Shown here: positions 8,988-18,408 of the stretch, piece by piece
Layout of the letters: each line of letters opens with the position of its first letter
How positions within the stretch are numbered: position 1 is the first letter of the stretch
Source: Solilutibacter tolerans
GTDB lineage: Bacteria > Pseudomonadota > Gammaproteobacteria > Xanthomonadales > Xanthomonadaceae
Length of the DNA stretch: 64,000 bases
NCBI RefSeq assembly: GCF_900155935.1
Contig: NZ_FTLW01000004.1
Location: forward strand, 186,001 to 250,000
Reading direction: 5' to 3'
Position numbers and translations under genes: made by a program
The notes under the pieces: generated by a model
The model's input: only the letters and a program-made list of their open reading frames with translations
Database searches by the model: none
Told to the model about the DNA's origin: nothing

Positions 8988-11020
8988 AACGCATGCATGC
9001 CCTCGCGTTGACGATGTGTCTGTGGAGTTCGATGGCCGCGGCCGATCCGGTGGCGGAAGTGACCTCGCCCGACGGTCGCATCCGCGTGCAACTCGACATC
9101 AACCCGGAAGGACGTCTGGCCTATCGCGTGGACCGCGATGGCAAGCCGGTGCTCGAGGACTCCCGTCTTGGCTTTCAGTTCCGCAATGCTGAGGCCTTGC
9201 TTCGAAATCTGAAACTGGTGAAGCAAGCGACGCGCGAAGTCGAAGCGGACTGGGAATTGCCTTGGGGCGAGCGACGCGAAGTTCGCAACCATTATCGAGA
9301 GCTGCGCGTCAGTATCGAGGAAACCGTGCGCGCCCAGCGCCATTTCGATGTGGTTTTCCGCGTCTACGACGATGGCTTCGGCTTCCGTTACGAGATGCCG
9401 CGCCAGCCCCATGCGACGCGCGTGGAGATCGAGGACGACCTCAGCGAATTCGCCGTTGCCCGGCCAGCGACCGCATGGTGGATTCCGGCCGGTGAGTGGA
9501 ATCGTTACGAATACCTCTATCAAAAGACGCCGTTGTCGGAGGTGTCGCAGGCGCACACGCCGATCACCGTGCGCACCGACGACGGGCTGCACCTGTCCTT
9601 TCACGAGGCAGCGTTGGTGGATTACGCCGCCATGTGGCTTCGCCGTGTGGATGGGCAACGATTGCGTGCGCATCTAGCGCCGGGCGGCAAGGAGGGAGCG
9701 AGCGTCGTGCGGATGACACCGTTCTCGTCGCCATGGCGCACAGTGCAGATCAGTGATCGCGCAGGTGGTTTGGTGGAATCCAGCCTGATCCTCAACCTCA
9801 ACGAGCCGAACAAGTTGGGCGATGTCAGCTGGTTCAAGCCGGCGAAGTACGTCGGGGTGTGGTGGTCCTTGCACCTCGATACGGAAAGCTGGGCAACGGG
9901 GTCGAAGCACGGCGCGACGACCGCCAACACGCGGCGCTACATCGATTTCGCCGCGCAGAACGGCATCCGTGGCGTGCTGGTCGAAGGATGGAACCCCGGA
10001 TGGGACGGCATGTGGTTCGGCAACGGTTGGGACTTCGACTTCACGCGTCCCGTGGCGGATTTCGATCTGCCGGCCTTGACCGCGTATGCCAAGACCCAAG
10101 CCGTGCATCTGGTAGGGCACCACGAAACCGGATGCGCGGTCAGTCATTACGAAACGCAACTCGATGCGTCCATGGCCTATGCCGCGGAGTACGGCATTGA
10201 CGTGGTTAAGACCGGTTATGTCTGCGATGCCGGGCAGATCGAAAGACAAGACAGCAAGGGCGGCGACATCACCCGCGAATGGCACGATGGCCAGTGGATG
10301 AGCAACCATCATCTGCGTGTGGTGCAGGCGGCTGCCAAGCATCATGTCGCGGTCAACCCGCACGAGCCGATCAAGGACACCGGCCTGCGCAGGACCTATC
10401 CAAACTGGGTCTCGCGCGAAGGTGCACGCGGCATGGAATACAACGCCTGGGGCCAGCCACCCAATCCGCCCGATCACGAGATCAACCTCGTCTTCACCCG
10501 ATTGTTGTCAGGACCGATGGACTACACGCCGGGCATCGTCAGCTTGACCGGGCGGGGCGGACAGGAGATCCCGAGCACCTTGGCGCGTCAGCTGGCACTC
10601 TACGTCACGCTATACAGCCCCATCCAGATGGTGGCCGATCTGCCGGAGCATTACGCCAAGCAGCCCGAAGCAATGAAGTTCATCCGTGACGTGCCGGTGG
10701 ATTGGGACGATACGCGTGTGCTCAATGGCGAAGTCGGCGAGTTCGTCACCATCGCACGCAAGGCGCGCGGCAGCGGCACGTGGGCCATCGGCGCCATGAC
10801 CGATACCCAGCAGCGCCCAGTGGAATTCAAGTTGGATTTCCTCACACCCGGCCAACGCTATCGTGCCGAGATCTATCGCGATGGCGAGGGGGCCGATTGG
10901 CGTGGCGATGCCCGCTTCCGTTTCGTGCGCGAGGAGAAGATCGTCAGCGCCGATGACACGATGGCTATGACGCTCGCACCGGGGGGCGGGGCGGCCGTGT
11001 TGTTGGTGCCGTTGCCGTGA
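8984..11020 (+). CDS. Periplasmic GH97 alpha-glucosidase (SusB-like)
   Basis: 678 residues with a signal peptide (MKRMHALALTMCLWSSMAAA). The N-terminal beta-sandwich begins VAEVTSPDGRIRVQLDI and is followed by a TIM barrel. Residues that match Bacteroides SusB catalysis are present: E381 in GHHETG (SusB E439), E461 in NPHEPIKDTG (E508) and E485 in RGMEYNAW (E532). The last two are 24 residues apart, as in SusB. This set marks the inverting alpha-glucoside-hydrolysing branch of GH97 rather than the retaining galactosidase branch. An insertion of about 11 residues lies between the first two glutamates. Coupled by ATGA overlap to the pullulanase and by GTGA overlap to the esterase. Expected to release glucose from periplasmic maltodextrins. 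Confidence 0.92.
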   Translation: MKRMHALALTMCLWSSMAAADPVAEVTSPDGRIRVQLDINPEGRLAYRVDRDGKPVLEDSRLGFQFRNAEALLRNLKLVKQATREVEADWELPWGERREVRNHYRELRVSIEETVRAQRHFDVVFRVYDDGFGFRYEMPRQPHATRVEIEDDLSEFAVARPATAWWIPAGEWNRYEYLYQKTPLSEVSQAHTPITVRTDDGLHLSFHEAALVDYAAMWLRRVDGQRLRAHLAPGGKEGASVVRMTPFSSPWRTVQISDRAGGLVESSLILNLNEPNKLGDVSWFKPAKYVGVWWSLHLDTESWATGSKHGATTANTRRYIDFAAQNGIRGVLVEGWNPGWDGMWFGNGWDFDFTRPVADFDLPALTAYAKTQAVHLVGHHETGCAVSHYETQLDASMAYAAEYGIDVVKTGYVCDAGQIERQDSKGGDITREWHDGQWMSNHHLRVVQAAAKHHVAVNPHEPIKDTGLRRTYPNWVSREGARGMEYNAWGQPPNPPDHEINLVFTRLLSGPMDYTPGIVSLTGRGGQEIPSTLARQLALYVTLYSPIQMVADLPEHYAKQPEAMKFIRDVPVDWDDTRVLNGEVGEFVTIARKARGSGTWAIGAMTDTQQRPVEFKLDFLTPGQRYRAEIYRDGEGADWRGDARFRFVREEKIVSADDTMAMTLAPGGGAAVLLVPLP

Positions 11021-12816
11021 AAGTGGGGTGCGGCATCTTCATCTTGGTTGCAATGAGTTTTGTTGCGCCGGCCACCCTCGCTGACACGCGCACTGCAATC
11101 CAGACCCTGCATGTGCCTGCGCCGGGGCTGTCATCGGCCCCGCTGCGTGTTCGCGTCCTGCTGCCTGCGGGCTATCGGCGTGACGCGCGCCCGGGGTATC
11201 CGGTGCTTTACGTCAACGATGGGCAAGATCTGGAGGCCGTGGACGTGCAGGCCACGGTGTCCGCCCTGCAGCGGCGCGGAGAGATACGGCCGATGTTAGT
11301 GGTGGCCATCGACATGCCGCCGGATCGCATGGCGGGTTATGGCCTGTCCGATCGTGCAGCAGGGCGATCGGTCATCGCGCCGACCAAGTACGGCCCGGTC
11401 GGCACGCAGGCGCATGCGTATTCCGAATGGTTGGTGAAGACGCTCGTGCCGGCCATCGATGCGCGGTACAACACGCGCGGCGATGCGGCATCACGCAGTC
11501 TGCTGGGCTGGTCGCTGGGCGCGCTGAATGCATTCTCGGTGGGTTGGCAGTATCCCGAGACTTTTGGTCGGGTGGGCGCGTTCTCGCCATCGTTCTGGCT
11601 ATCGACGCGCAACGAGGATGCACAGGCCGTACAGGCATCACGCATCGCCCATCACCTGGTGGAAGACAGCGAGTGGAAGCCAAGGCCGCGGTTTTTCCTC
11701 GCCGTGGGTGATGCGGAAGAAACCGATGATCGCGACGGCGATGGCTTGATCGACGTGATCGATGACAGTCGCGACCTGTTGCAGGGCGTCGATGGGAAAG
11801 GCGGCCTGCGTGCCAAGGGCTATTGGATCAACCTGGATTTTGCCGCGCAGCCTGATCGCGCCTTTGCCGTGCTGTATCGATTGCCGGGCGGCCAACACAA
11901 CCAGCAAAGCTGGGCGCGGATGTTGCCGGCGTTCTTGCGATGGGCAAATGGCGTGCGTGCCCCGGCGCTCGATGCCACCGGTCGGATCGAAGGCTGGCAG
12001 GACTTTGCCTCCCGTCATGTGACGGCGCGGGATGTGGATGTCTGGTTGCCGCCGGGTTATCACGCGCACCGCGATCGACGGTATCCCGTCATCTACATGC
12101 ACGATGGCCAGAATCTGTTCGACCCTGCGCTGGTCTTCAACCACACCGACTGGGATATCGATGGTGCGATGACAAGCGGGATTGCGTCTGGCGCGTTGCC
12201 GCCGGCGATCATCGTTGGCATCGCGAACACGTCGCGACGCTTCGAGGAGTACATGCCGGCGGTGGTCGATGGGCCGCGTGTGACGAGTGGCGTTCCCGGC
12301 CGCGAGTCATTCGCGAGCGCCGACATTCGCTCCGATGCCTATCTTCGCTTCATCGTGGACGAGTTGAAGCCTTTCATCGATGCGCAGTACCGCACGCGGC
12401 CGGGTCGCGCCGACACGTCCATCATGGGATCGAGCATGGGTGGGCTGATTTCCTTGTATGCGATGGCAAGGCATCCCGATGTCTTCGGCAATGCCGCCGC
12501 GGTGTCGACGCATTGGCCGGCAGGCGAGGGCGCGATGGTTGATTGGTTCGCCCATCATCTGCCATCCGCCGATACGCATCGCATATGGATGGACCATGGC
12601 ACCGAAACCCTGGATGCCCGCTATGCGCCGTATCAGCAGAAGATGGATGTGCAGATGCAGAAAGGCGGTTTTGTCGAAGGCGCTGGCTGGGTGAGCCGCG
12701 TCTACCCCGGTACCGAGCACAGCGAAAAGGCCTGGCGCGACCGGGCAGGCGAGATCCTTGCCTTTCTGCTGTCTCGCAAGGTCAACGCAGCAGGAGTGGA
12801 CCCACCGCGTCCATAA
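11017..12816 (+). CDS. Secreted tandem-domain alpha/beta-hydrolase (esterase D-like, two domains)
   Basis: 599 residues starting at GTG 11017, which overlaps the GH97 stop (GTGA). A signal peptide ends near SFVAPATLA. Two esterase-family domains lie in tandem. The first (about 30-300) has VLYVNDGQD and the nucleophile elbow GWSLG (S166). The second (about 320-590) has VIYMHDGQN and GSSMG (S473). Both carry the family's aspartate/histidine regions, so both could be active. The family includes Fes, enterochelin and feruloyl esterases and IroE-like proteins; related esterases occur in polysaccharide-use loci. Likely role: removes ester substituents from glucans, or acts on trehalose/maltodextrin esters, by inference only. 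The last 35 bp overlap the 3' end of the convergent amylase gene. Confidence 0.82.
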   Translation: MKVGCGIFILVAMSFVAPATLADTRTAIQTLHVPAPGLSSAPLRVRVLLPAGYRRDARPGYPVLYVNDGQDLEAVDVQATVSALQRRGEIRPMLVVAIDMPPDRMAGYGLSDRAAGRSVIAPTKYGPVGTQAHAYSEWLVKTLVPAIDARYNTRGDAASRSLLGWSLGALNAFSVGWQYPETFGRVGAFSPSFWLSTRNEDAQAVQASRIAHHLVEDSEWKPRPRFFLAVGDAEETDDRDGDGLIDVIDDSRDLLQGVDGKGGLRAKGYWINLDFAAQPDRAFAVLYRLPGGQHNQQSWARMLPAFLRWANGVRAPALDATGRIEGWQDFASRHVTARDVDVWLPPGYHAHRDRRYPVIYMHDGQNLFDPALVFNHTDWDIDGAMTSGIASGALPPAIIVGIANTSRRFEEYMPAVVDGPRVTSGVPGRESFASADIRSDAYLRFIVDELKPFIDAQYRTRPGRADTSIMGSSMGGLISLYAMARHPDVFGNAAAVSTHWPAGEGAMVDWFAHHLPSADTHRIWMDHGTETLDARYAPYQQKMDVQMQKGGFVEGAGWVSRVYPGTEHSEKAWRDRAGEILAFLLSRKVNAAGVDPPRP

Positions 12817-15367
12817 TGCGGGGCGACGTGGCATCGCCACCGCCGAATGCATTGGCCCCGGCCTCCGGTTGCAATGGGCGGTATTCGCCATCCATGTCCC
12901 AGGTGGTGACATGGAGGCGACTACCGGCCAAATCCGGGTAACCGCCCAACATGCCCGCGTCGAAGGTGAGCGTGATCGTCCGGGCATCGGCATCCACCTC
13001 GATGCGCGGCGCACGCGTCAAGGCTTCGCCATCTTGCACCGCGCTACTGCCCGTTGCACGGAAGGCGGCATTGCTCCAACCGCCCACACGGGCATGCACA
13101 TCCCAACGCATGTCGTCAGGCAATCGTGCGTGCTGGCGCGGCATCAGTGATTGACCCTCACTCTGGTTGCCGGGCAGGTCGATGTAGACATCGAAGGCGA
13201 CGTGATCGAAACCGTTGGCCGGGTTCCAGGTGGTGCTGATTTCCTGCATCGACAACTCGATCTTCAGTGCGCCACCCGAAGTGAAGGCACGCACGCCGAG
13301 TAGATCAGCGGGATGGTGGCCGGGCCAGCCATCACCGGTGGGATAGCGGTAACGCCCATCCAAGCCTTGATCGTCGTTGGCTGGGTCACGCAGCTCGCCG
13401 GCCAGTCGCCACTCGCGTTGGACTTTGAACGTTTGCGCCGATGCAATGGCGCCCGTCTTCGGCACCCATACCGTCAAGCGATGCGTGATGCTGGGGTCGA
13501 TCATCTCGCTGACATTCAATCGCGCCGCCCAACGGCCGCCGTCATCGGCAAGCGCACAATCGCCTGCGGCTGCGCCATCGACCACCAGCTGCACGCAATC
13601 GCCCGGGATCGCTTGGCCGCCCACCTGCGTATCCCCCCGCAACGGATTTGCGGGTAGTGCATCGATGGAAGGGGCACCGGCACGGCGCGTGTCTCCCCGC
13701 CCGCGCTCGACGCGCGCCAGAAATCCTGATCGCGGCGGCAACCACACCTGTTGCTCCACGAATCGCAGCGCATCGGGATCCTGGTCGGCGCGGATGGAGT
13801 AGAAGGGCTGCAGGTGCTTGTCCTTGGGCAGCATCGATGCATCAAGCAGTGCTGGATGGGTGGCCGTATTGAGCAGCACGACGAGATCTTCTTCGTCGCT
13901 TTCCATTCGCCACGCGATGCCACCCGGGCCTGCCGCGTTGGAGGCGAGCAGTCGCGGGTGCGCTCGACGCAGGGCAGGGTGGGTGCGACGAATGGCGATG
14001 GCCTCGCGCAGCCAGCGATAGCCCTGCGATGCCGCATCCCAGTGGTCACGCCCACCGGCGCCTTGCCCGTTCGCAAACATCGCCGGGCGACGTTCGTGCA
14101 TCGCCTGTTCAGTGCCGTAATAAATGACCGGAATGCCGGGAAGCGAGAGCATCGCGAATAGCGCTTGTCGCTGGCCCGTCACATCACTCCCCGCCAGGAA
14201 GCGATCGACATCATGGTTGTCGATGAAGGTCGGCATGCGCCACGGGTCACCGTGCGTGCGCATCATGTCGTCGATGCGCCATGCGAGCTCAGCCGTGGCA
14301 TGACCTCGGGCGAAGACATCGCCCAAGGTGCCGTACAGGGGGAAATTGATCATCGAATGCAGGCCGCGCGGGCCGGCGTAGGTTTCCAGCAACTTCGCGC
14401 CCGCGTTGTCGTAGGGCCGGTCGATGGTGAAACCTTCACCGAACGCGAGGAAGTCCGGGATGCCGCGTGAGGCCGCCACCTTCGCCATGCCTGGCGCCTC
14501 GGGATCTTCGCTGTACATGAAGTCCTCGAAGAATCCCGCGGGTACGTGGATGGCGGTGTCGACGCGAAACGCATCCACGCCGATGTCGCGGATCCACCGG
14601 CCATAGCTTTCGCGCAGCGCGCGACGCACGAGGGGATTCTCCGTGTTGAGGTCATCCAGACCGGACAGCTGCCAGTTCTCCGATTGGTGGCGATCGCGGA
14701 AGTCGCGGACACTCGGGGTCCAGTGATAGATGCCGAGCTCTCGCTGACGTGCATCACGAGGGTCATTGGCGTCGAACGGCGCTTGGGATGGAGCCAGCGC
14801 ACCTTGGCCATCCACTTCGAGCGAGGCCGACCGCGCGGGATCACTTGCGCGCCACTCACTCCCGTACTGCAGCCAGTTGCCGACATGGTTCACCACCACG
14901 TCCTGCACCAGTTTCATGTCGCGGGCATGTAGGTCGTCTGCCAAGGCCTGGTAGTCGGCCACCGTGCCCAAGTGGGGGTCGATGCGGCTGAAGTCGCTCG
15001 CCCAATAACCGTGGTAGCCGCCGTAGCGAGAGCCCGCATGCCACCACTGGTTCAGCACCGGCGGCGTGATCCAGAGCGCCGTCGCACCCAATTGCTGGAT
15101 GTAATCCAGGTGCCGGCGCAGGCCGACCAGGTCACCGCCGTTGTATTTGGCTTCGTCGGCGGGGTCGTATTCACCGGTGCCCTGGTCGTTGTTGCCGGCA
15201 TCGCCATCGGCAAACCGATCGGTCATCACGAAGTAAATGATTTCATCGCGCCAATCGCGGGGCGGCGCAGGTGGCGGTGTGGCCACCGCCAAGAGCGGTG
15301 ATGAGGCGAGCAGCCAGGCAGTGGCGTGCAGCCAACGTTTGCGCTGGTGGTTATTGCGCTGCGGCAT
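12782..15367 (-). CDS. Secreted alpha-amylase, GH13, with C-terminal glucodextranase-type module
   Basis: 861 residues from ATG 15367, followed by a signal peptide (RKRWLHATAWLLASSPLLAVA). The GH13 domain has nucleophile D270 in DAFRVDTAIH, acid/base E311 in FGEGFTI and D386 in IDNHDVDRF. After a beta domain ending near residue 600 there is a short bacterial-Ig-like stretch. A C-terminal domain of about 230 residues (DDQGLDGRYRYPTGDG, FDHVAFDVYIDL) resembles the glucodextranase C-terminal, DOMON-like carbohydrate module. An upstream in-frame ATG (15511) would read through the operator and is rejected. Role: degrades starch or maltodextrin outside the inner membrane. It is transcribed divergently from the TonB receptor, with operator-like palindromes in between. 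Confidence 0.9.
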   Translation of the reverse strand: MPQRNNHQRKRWLHATAWLLASSPLLAVATPPPAPPRDWRDEIIYFVMTDRFADGDAGNNDQGTGEYDPADEAKYNGGDLVGLRRHLDYIQQLGATALWITPPVLNQWWHAGSRYGGYHGYWASDFSRIDPHLGTVADYQALADDLHARDMKLVQDVVVNHVGNWLQYGSEWRASDPARSASLEVDGQGALAPSQAPFDANDPRDARQRELGIYHWTPSVRDFRDRHQSENWQLSGLDDLNTENPLVRRALRESYGRWIRDIGVDAFRVDTAIHVPAGFFEDFMYSEDPEAPGMAKVAASRGIPDFLAFGEGFTIDRPYDNAGAKLLETYAGPRGLHSMINFPLYGTLGDVFARGHATAELAWRIDDMMRTHGDPWRMPTFIDNHDVDRFLAGSDVTGQRQALFAMLSLPGIPVIYYGTEQAMHERRPAMFANGQGAGGRDHWDAASQGYRWLREAIAIRRTHPALRRAHPRLLASNAAGPGGIAWRMESDEEDLVVLLNTATHPALLDASMLPKDKHLQPFYSIRADQDPDALRFVEQQVWLPPRSGFLARVERGRGDTRRAGAPSIDALPANPLRGDTQVGGQAIPGDCVQLVVDGAAAGDCALADDGGRWAARLNVSEMIDPSITHRLTVWVPKTGAIASAQTFKVQREWRLAGELRDPANDDQGLDGRYRYPTGDGWPGHHPADLLGVRAFTSGGALKIELSMQEISTTWNPANGFDHVAFDVYIDLPGNQSEGQSLMPRQHARLPDDMRWDVHARVGGWSNAAFRATGSSAVQDGEALTRAPRIEVDADARTITLTFDAGMLGGYPDLAGSRLHVTTWDMDGEYRPLQPEAGANAFGGGDATSPRIMDAVGPLLLR

Positions 15368-15435
15368 AAGCGGCGTTCCGGTGTCGGCCCGGATGGCATC
15401 GGACCACATCGCGCGGAAGAAGTGGTTAGCTGAAT

Positions 15436-15453
15436 ACGTTGCGATGGCAACGT
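15436..15453. promoter_or_regulatory. Secondary inverted repeat in amylase/TonB-receptor gap
   Basis: ACGTTGC-GATG-GCAACGT is a perfect 7-bp inverted repeat. It overlaps TGAATACG (15431-15438), the same half-site as in the operator at 15482. The two sites are about 45-50 bp apart and may allow cooperative or looped binding. Function inferred. Confidence 0.4.
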
Positions 15454-15481
15454 TCTTCGACAGGATTTCACGAATCCGTAA

Positions 15482-15495
15482 TGAATACGTATGCA
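15482..15495. promoter_or_regulatory. LacI-family-type operator palindrome
   Basis: TGAATACGTATGCA is the exact reverse complement of the site at 3004-3017. It lies in the 249-bp divergent gap between the amylase and the TonB-dependent receptor. The sharing of a 14-bp site by two divergent promoters of one locus supports a common local regulator. Confidence 0.62.
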
Positions 15496-15616
15496 GCCCC
15501 CTGTCCAACAACTAACGCCTGAATAACATCCCGCCTGTCCGCAACCGCATGAAGCGGACATGAATCCCTGCCTTCCTCAATTTGTGTGGAAAGCATCACA
15601 GGACCCGGAGATCCCG

Positions 15617-18331
15617 ATGGTTGAGTTGAAGAAAAACCTGCTGAGCGTGGCTTTGCTCACCGCCTTGTCGATGGTGGCTGCGCCCGTGTACGCGCAGGCC
15701 GCGGACCAGGACAAGACCGACGCCGAGAAGAAGAAAGAAGAAGAGGCCAAGGCCCTGGACACCGTGGTCGTGACCGGCATTCGCGGTTCGATTGAACGCA
15801 GCATCGAGGCCAAGCAGGACGCAGATTCAATCGTCGAGGCGATCTCGGCCGAGGACATCGGCAAGCTGCCGGATTCCTCCATCGCTGAATCCATCGCCCG
15901 CCTTCCCGGCCTGACCGCTCAGCGTGAACGTGGTCGTGCCACCCAGATCAATATTCGTGGCCTTTCGGGCGACTTCGCGACTACTACGCTCAATGGCCGT
16001 GAACAGGCCAGCACAAGCGATAACCGTGGTGTCGAGTTTGATCAATATCCGTCTGAACTCATGAGCTCGGTGCTTATCTACAAGACACCGGATGCATCGT
16101 TGGTTGGCCAGGGTCTGTCTGGTACGGTTGATCTGCGCACTATTCGTCCGCTGGATTACAGCGAACGTGTGATGAACGTCAACGCACGTTACGACATAAA
16201 CAAAATTCGCGATCAGAAGGAGCACGGCAACCGTGTCACCTTCTCTTATGTGGATCAGTTCATGGACAACCGGCTGGGTCTGATGGTCGGCCTATCGCAC
16301 ATGGATAGCCCGCAACCCGGCTATCAGAACGAGGCTTGGGGTTATACGGATCTACCAGGTTATAGCGGTGTCCAGGTAATGGGTGGCGGGAAGCTTTACC
16401 GCTTCGATAACAACCACAAGCGCAACGGTATTGCAGCCACGCTCCAGTTCAAGCCCAACGATTTTTACGAAGGCACGTTAGACGTTTTCCATTCGAAGTT
16501 TGAGAAGACTGAAATCAAGACCGGCGTGGAGTTCGGTACGGTATGGGGTAGCGGCACACTGTCGGGTACTCCCACCATTACCGGCAGCACGGCCACGAAT
16601 ACCAGCTGGACAGGTGTTCTCCCTGTCATCCGCATGGACAGTAACCCCATCGATGACAAGCTCACCTCTCTTGGTTGGAACAACAAGTTCCACTTCAACG
16701 AACAATGGACGATGACGCTAGATCTCTCCAGTTCGAAAGTGGACCGTGACTTCCGTGTGCTTGAAGCCTATGCGGGTGTCTACCCGGGCGGCACCACCAC
16801 TGCGAATGTAGTGTTGGATGGTTCGGGTGACTTCAATAACTATGTCTTCGGTACTGATTTCGGCAATCCGTCAAACATTCGTCTAGTTGATGCGGGTGGC
16901 TGGGGGCAGGATGGCTACCTCAAGGACTTCAACATCAGTGACTCGGTGAAGGCTCTTCGTTTGGACTTCCTGCGCGAATTCGATGAAGGTTTCCTGGACA
17001 GTCTTGAGTTCGGCGCGAACTTTACGAGTCGCAGCAAGGAAAAATCCTCGCGCGAGGCAAAGCTTTGCATCGTGGATTGCGCCACCCCAGGTGCATCACT
17101 GGCGTTCCCGGGTTCCTCCCAGGCGTTCAACTTTGGTGGCATCGGCAATCTCGCCACCGTAGATGCGAACGATCTGCTGAACTCCGGCGTCTATAACCTC
17201 TCCGGGAACTACCACGCAGACATCGCTGCCAAGAATTGGGGTATCGATGAAGATCTAACCACGATCTACGTACAAGGCAATATCGATACCGATCTGGGGC
17301 AAATGCCGCTGCGTGGCAATTTGGGTGTTCAGTATGTTCGTGCGAAGCAGAATTCCGAGGGGTACAGCACCTTCGCTGGCAATCCTGGCGGGACGCTTGT
17401 TTCGAAGGGAACCAGTTACGGGAACGTATTGCCCAGCATGAACCTAAGCCTCGAGTTTGCAAGTGAGGCCTATGTTCGTTTTGCAGCGGCCCGGCAGATG
17501 GCGCGTCCGCGCATGGACCAGTTGAAGGCGGGCATGGATGTCGGTATCTGCAATGATTGCTCAAGCAGTGGCCCGATCTGGTCCGGTGGCGGTGGCAATC
17601 CAACGCTCAAGCCGTGGTTGGCCAATGCATATGACCTCTCGTTTGAAAAGTATTTCAGCTCGAAAGCGGGCAACAAGGGCTATGTGAGCCTTGCATACTT
17701 CTACAAGGATCTGTCCACGTACATCTATAACCAGACTGTGTCGTTCGACTACGCGGGTTATCCGCTGCCTGCGCCCACGACGGGACAGACAAATTATCCT
17801 GCAAGTACGAGTGGACGTATCACCCAGCCTACCAATGGCGAAGGCGGCAACATTCGTGGTTACGAATTCGCGGCCCAGCTACCACTTGATATTTTGTGGG
17901 CACCACTGAGTGGCCTTGGCTTGCAGGCGACATATTCTGATACCGATAGCTCGATCCACCCGAACGGCCCCGGAACGACAGAGCCGCTGCCAGGCTTGTC
18001 AAAATATGTTTCTAACATCACGGCCTACTACGAGCGTCATGGCTTCTCGCTGCGTTACAGCCGCCGCACTCGCTCTGCTTTCCGAGGTGAAACCAAGGGG
18101 TTTGGCGCCGATTTGCAAGTCATCGACATCAAGCCGGAAGTGGTGCAGGACGCGCAAGTGAACTACAGCTTTGGCCCAGGTGTTCTGGAAGGCTTGTCCT
18201 TGTATCTGCAAGTCAGCAATATCGGTGATGAACCGTTCGGCACTTACAATTCGGGCGATGCTGCCAACCGACCTGTTTCGTTCTTCGAATATGGGCGCAC
18301 GACACTGCTCGGGTTCAGCTACAAGTTCTAA
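15617..18331 (+). CDS. TonB-dependent maltodextrin receptor (MalA-like, Xanthomonas/Caulobacter type)
   Basis: 904 residues. A signal peptide ends PVYAQA. A charged linker (DAEKKKEEEAK) and TonB box-like DTVVVTGIRGS follow, then the plug domain (SIVEAISAEDIGKLPDSSIAE, residues about 70-200) and a long beta-barrel ending in the aromatic strand RTTLLGFSYKF. The plug text matches the receptor subgroup expanded in Xanthomonas and Caulobacter for oligosaccharide uptake. ATG 15617 has GGAG at good distance; an in-frame ATG 19 codons upstream would spoil the signal peptide. Role: energised import of maltodextrins across the outer membrane. The coding sequence looks visibly less GC-rich than its neighbours. 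An intrinsic terminator follows. Confidence 0.94.
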   Translation: MVELKKNLLSVALLTALSMVAAPVYAQAADQDKTDAEKKKEEEAKALDTVVVTGIRGSIERSIEAKQDADSIVEAISAEDIGKLPDSSIAESIARLPGLTAQRERGRATQINIRGLSGDFATTTLNGREQASTSDNRGVEFDQYPSELMSSVLIYKTPDASLVGQGLSGTVDLRTIRPLDYSERVMNVNARYDINKIRDQKEHGNRVTFSYVDQFMDNRLGLMVGLSHMDSPQPGYQNEAWGYTDLPGYSGVQVMGGGKLYRFDNNHKRNGIAATLQFKPNDFYEGTLDVFHSKFEKTEIKTGVEFGTVWGSGTLSGTPTITGSTATNTSWTGVLPVIRMDSNPIDDKLTSLGWNNKFHFNEQWTMTLDLSSSKVDRDFRVLEAYAGVYPGGTTTANVVLDGSGDFNNYVFGTDFGNPSNIRLVDAGGWGQDGYLKDFNISDSVKALRLDFLREFDEGFLDSLEFGANFTSRSKEKSSREAKLCIVDCATPGASLAFPGSSQAFNFGGIGNLATVDANDLLNSGVYNLSGNYHADIAAKNWGIDEDLTTIYVQGNIDTDLGQMPLRGNLGVQYVRAKQNSEGYSTFAGNPGGTLVSKGTSYGNVLPSMNLSLEFASEAYVRFAAARQMARPRMDQLKAGMDVGICNDCSSSGPIWSGGGGNPTLKPWLANAYDLSFEKYFSSKAGNKGYVSLAYFYKDLSTYIYNQTVSFDYAGYPLPAPTTGQTNYPASTSGRITQPTNGEGGNIRGYEFAAQLPLDILWAPLSGLGLQATYSDTDSSIHPNGPGTTEPLPGLSKYVSNITAYYERHGFSLRYSRRTRSAFRGETKGFGADLQVIDIKPEVVQDAQVNYSFGPGVLEGLSLYLQVSNIGDEPFGTYNSGDAANRPVSFFEYGRTTLLGFSYKF

Positions 18332-18359
18332 CCGGTCATCGCGGTTGGAGTGAAACCTC

Positions 18360-18397
18360 GCCCCGTCGTTCGGTCATGGACGATGGGGCTTTTTTTT
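18360..18397 (+). terminator. Rho-independent terminator after TonB receptor
   Basis: A hairpin of GCCCCGTCG with CGATGGGGC (one G-U pair) around a 12-base loop is followed by eight T. It lies just after the receptor stop and only 12 bp before the symporter start, so the symporter needs read-through or a promoter within this gap. Confidence 0.85.
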
Positions 18398-18408
18398 GGA
18401 GGACGGAC

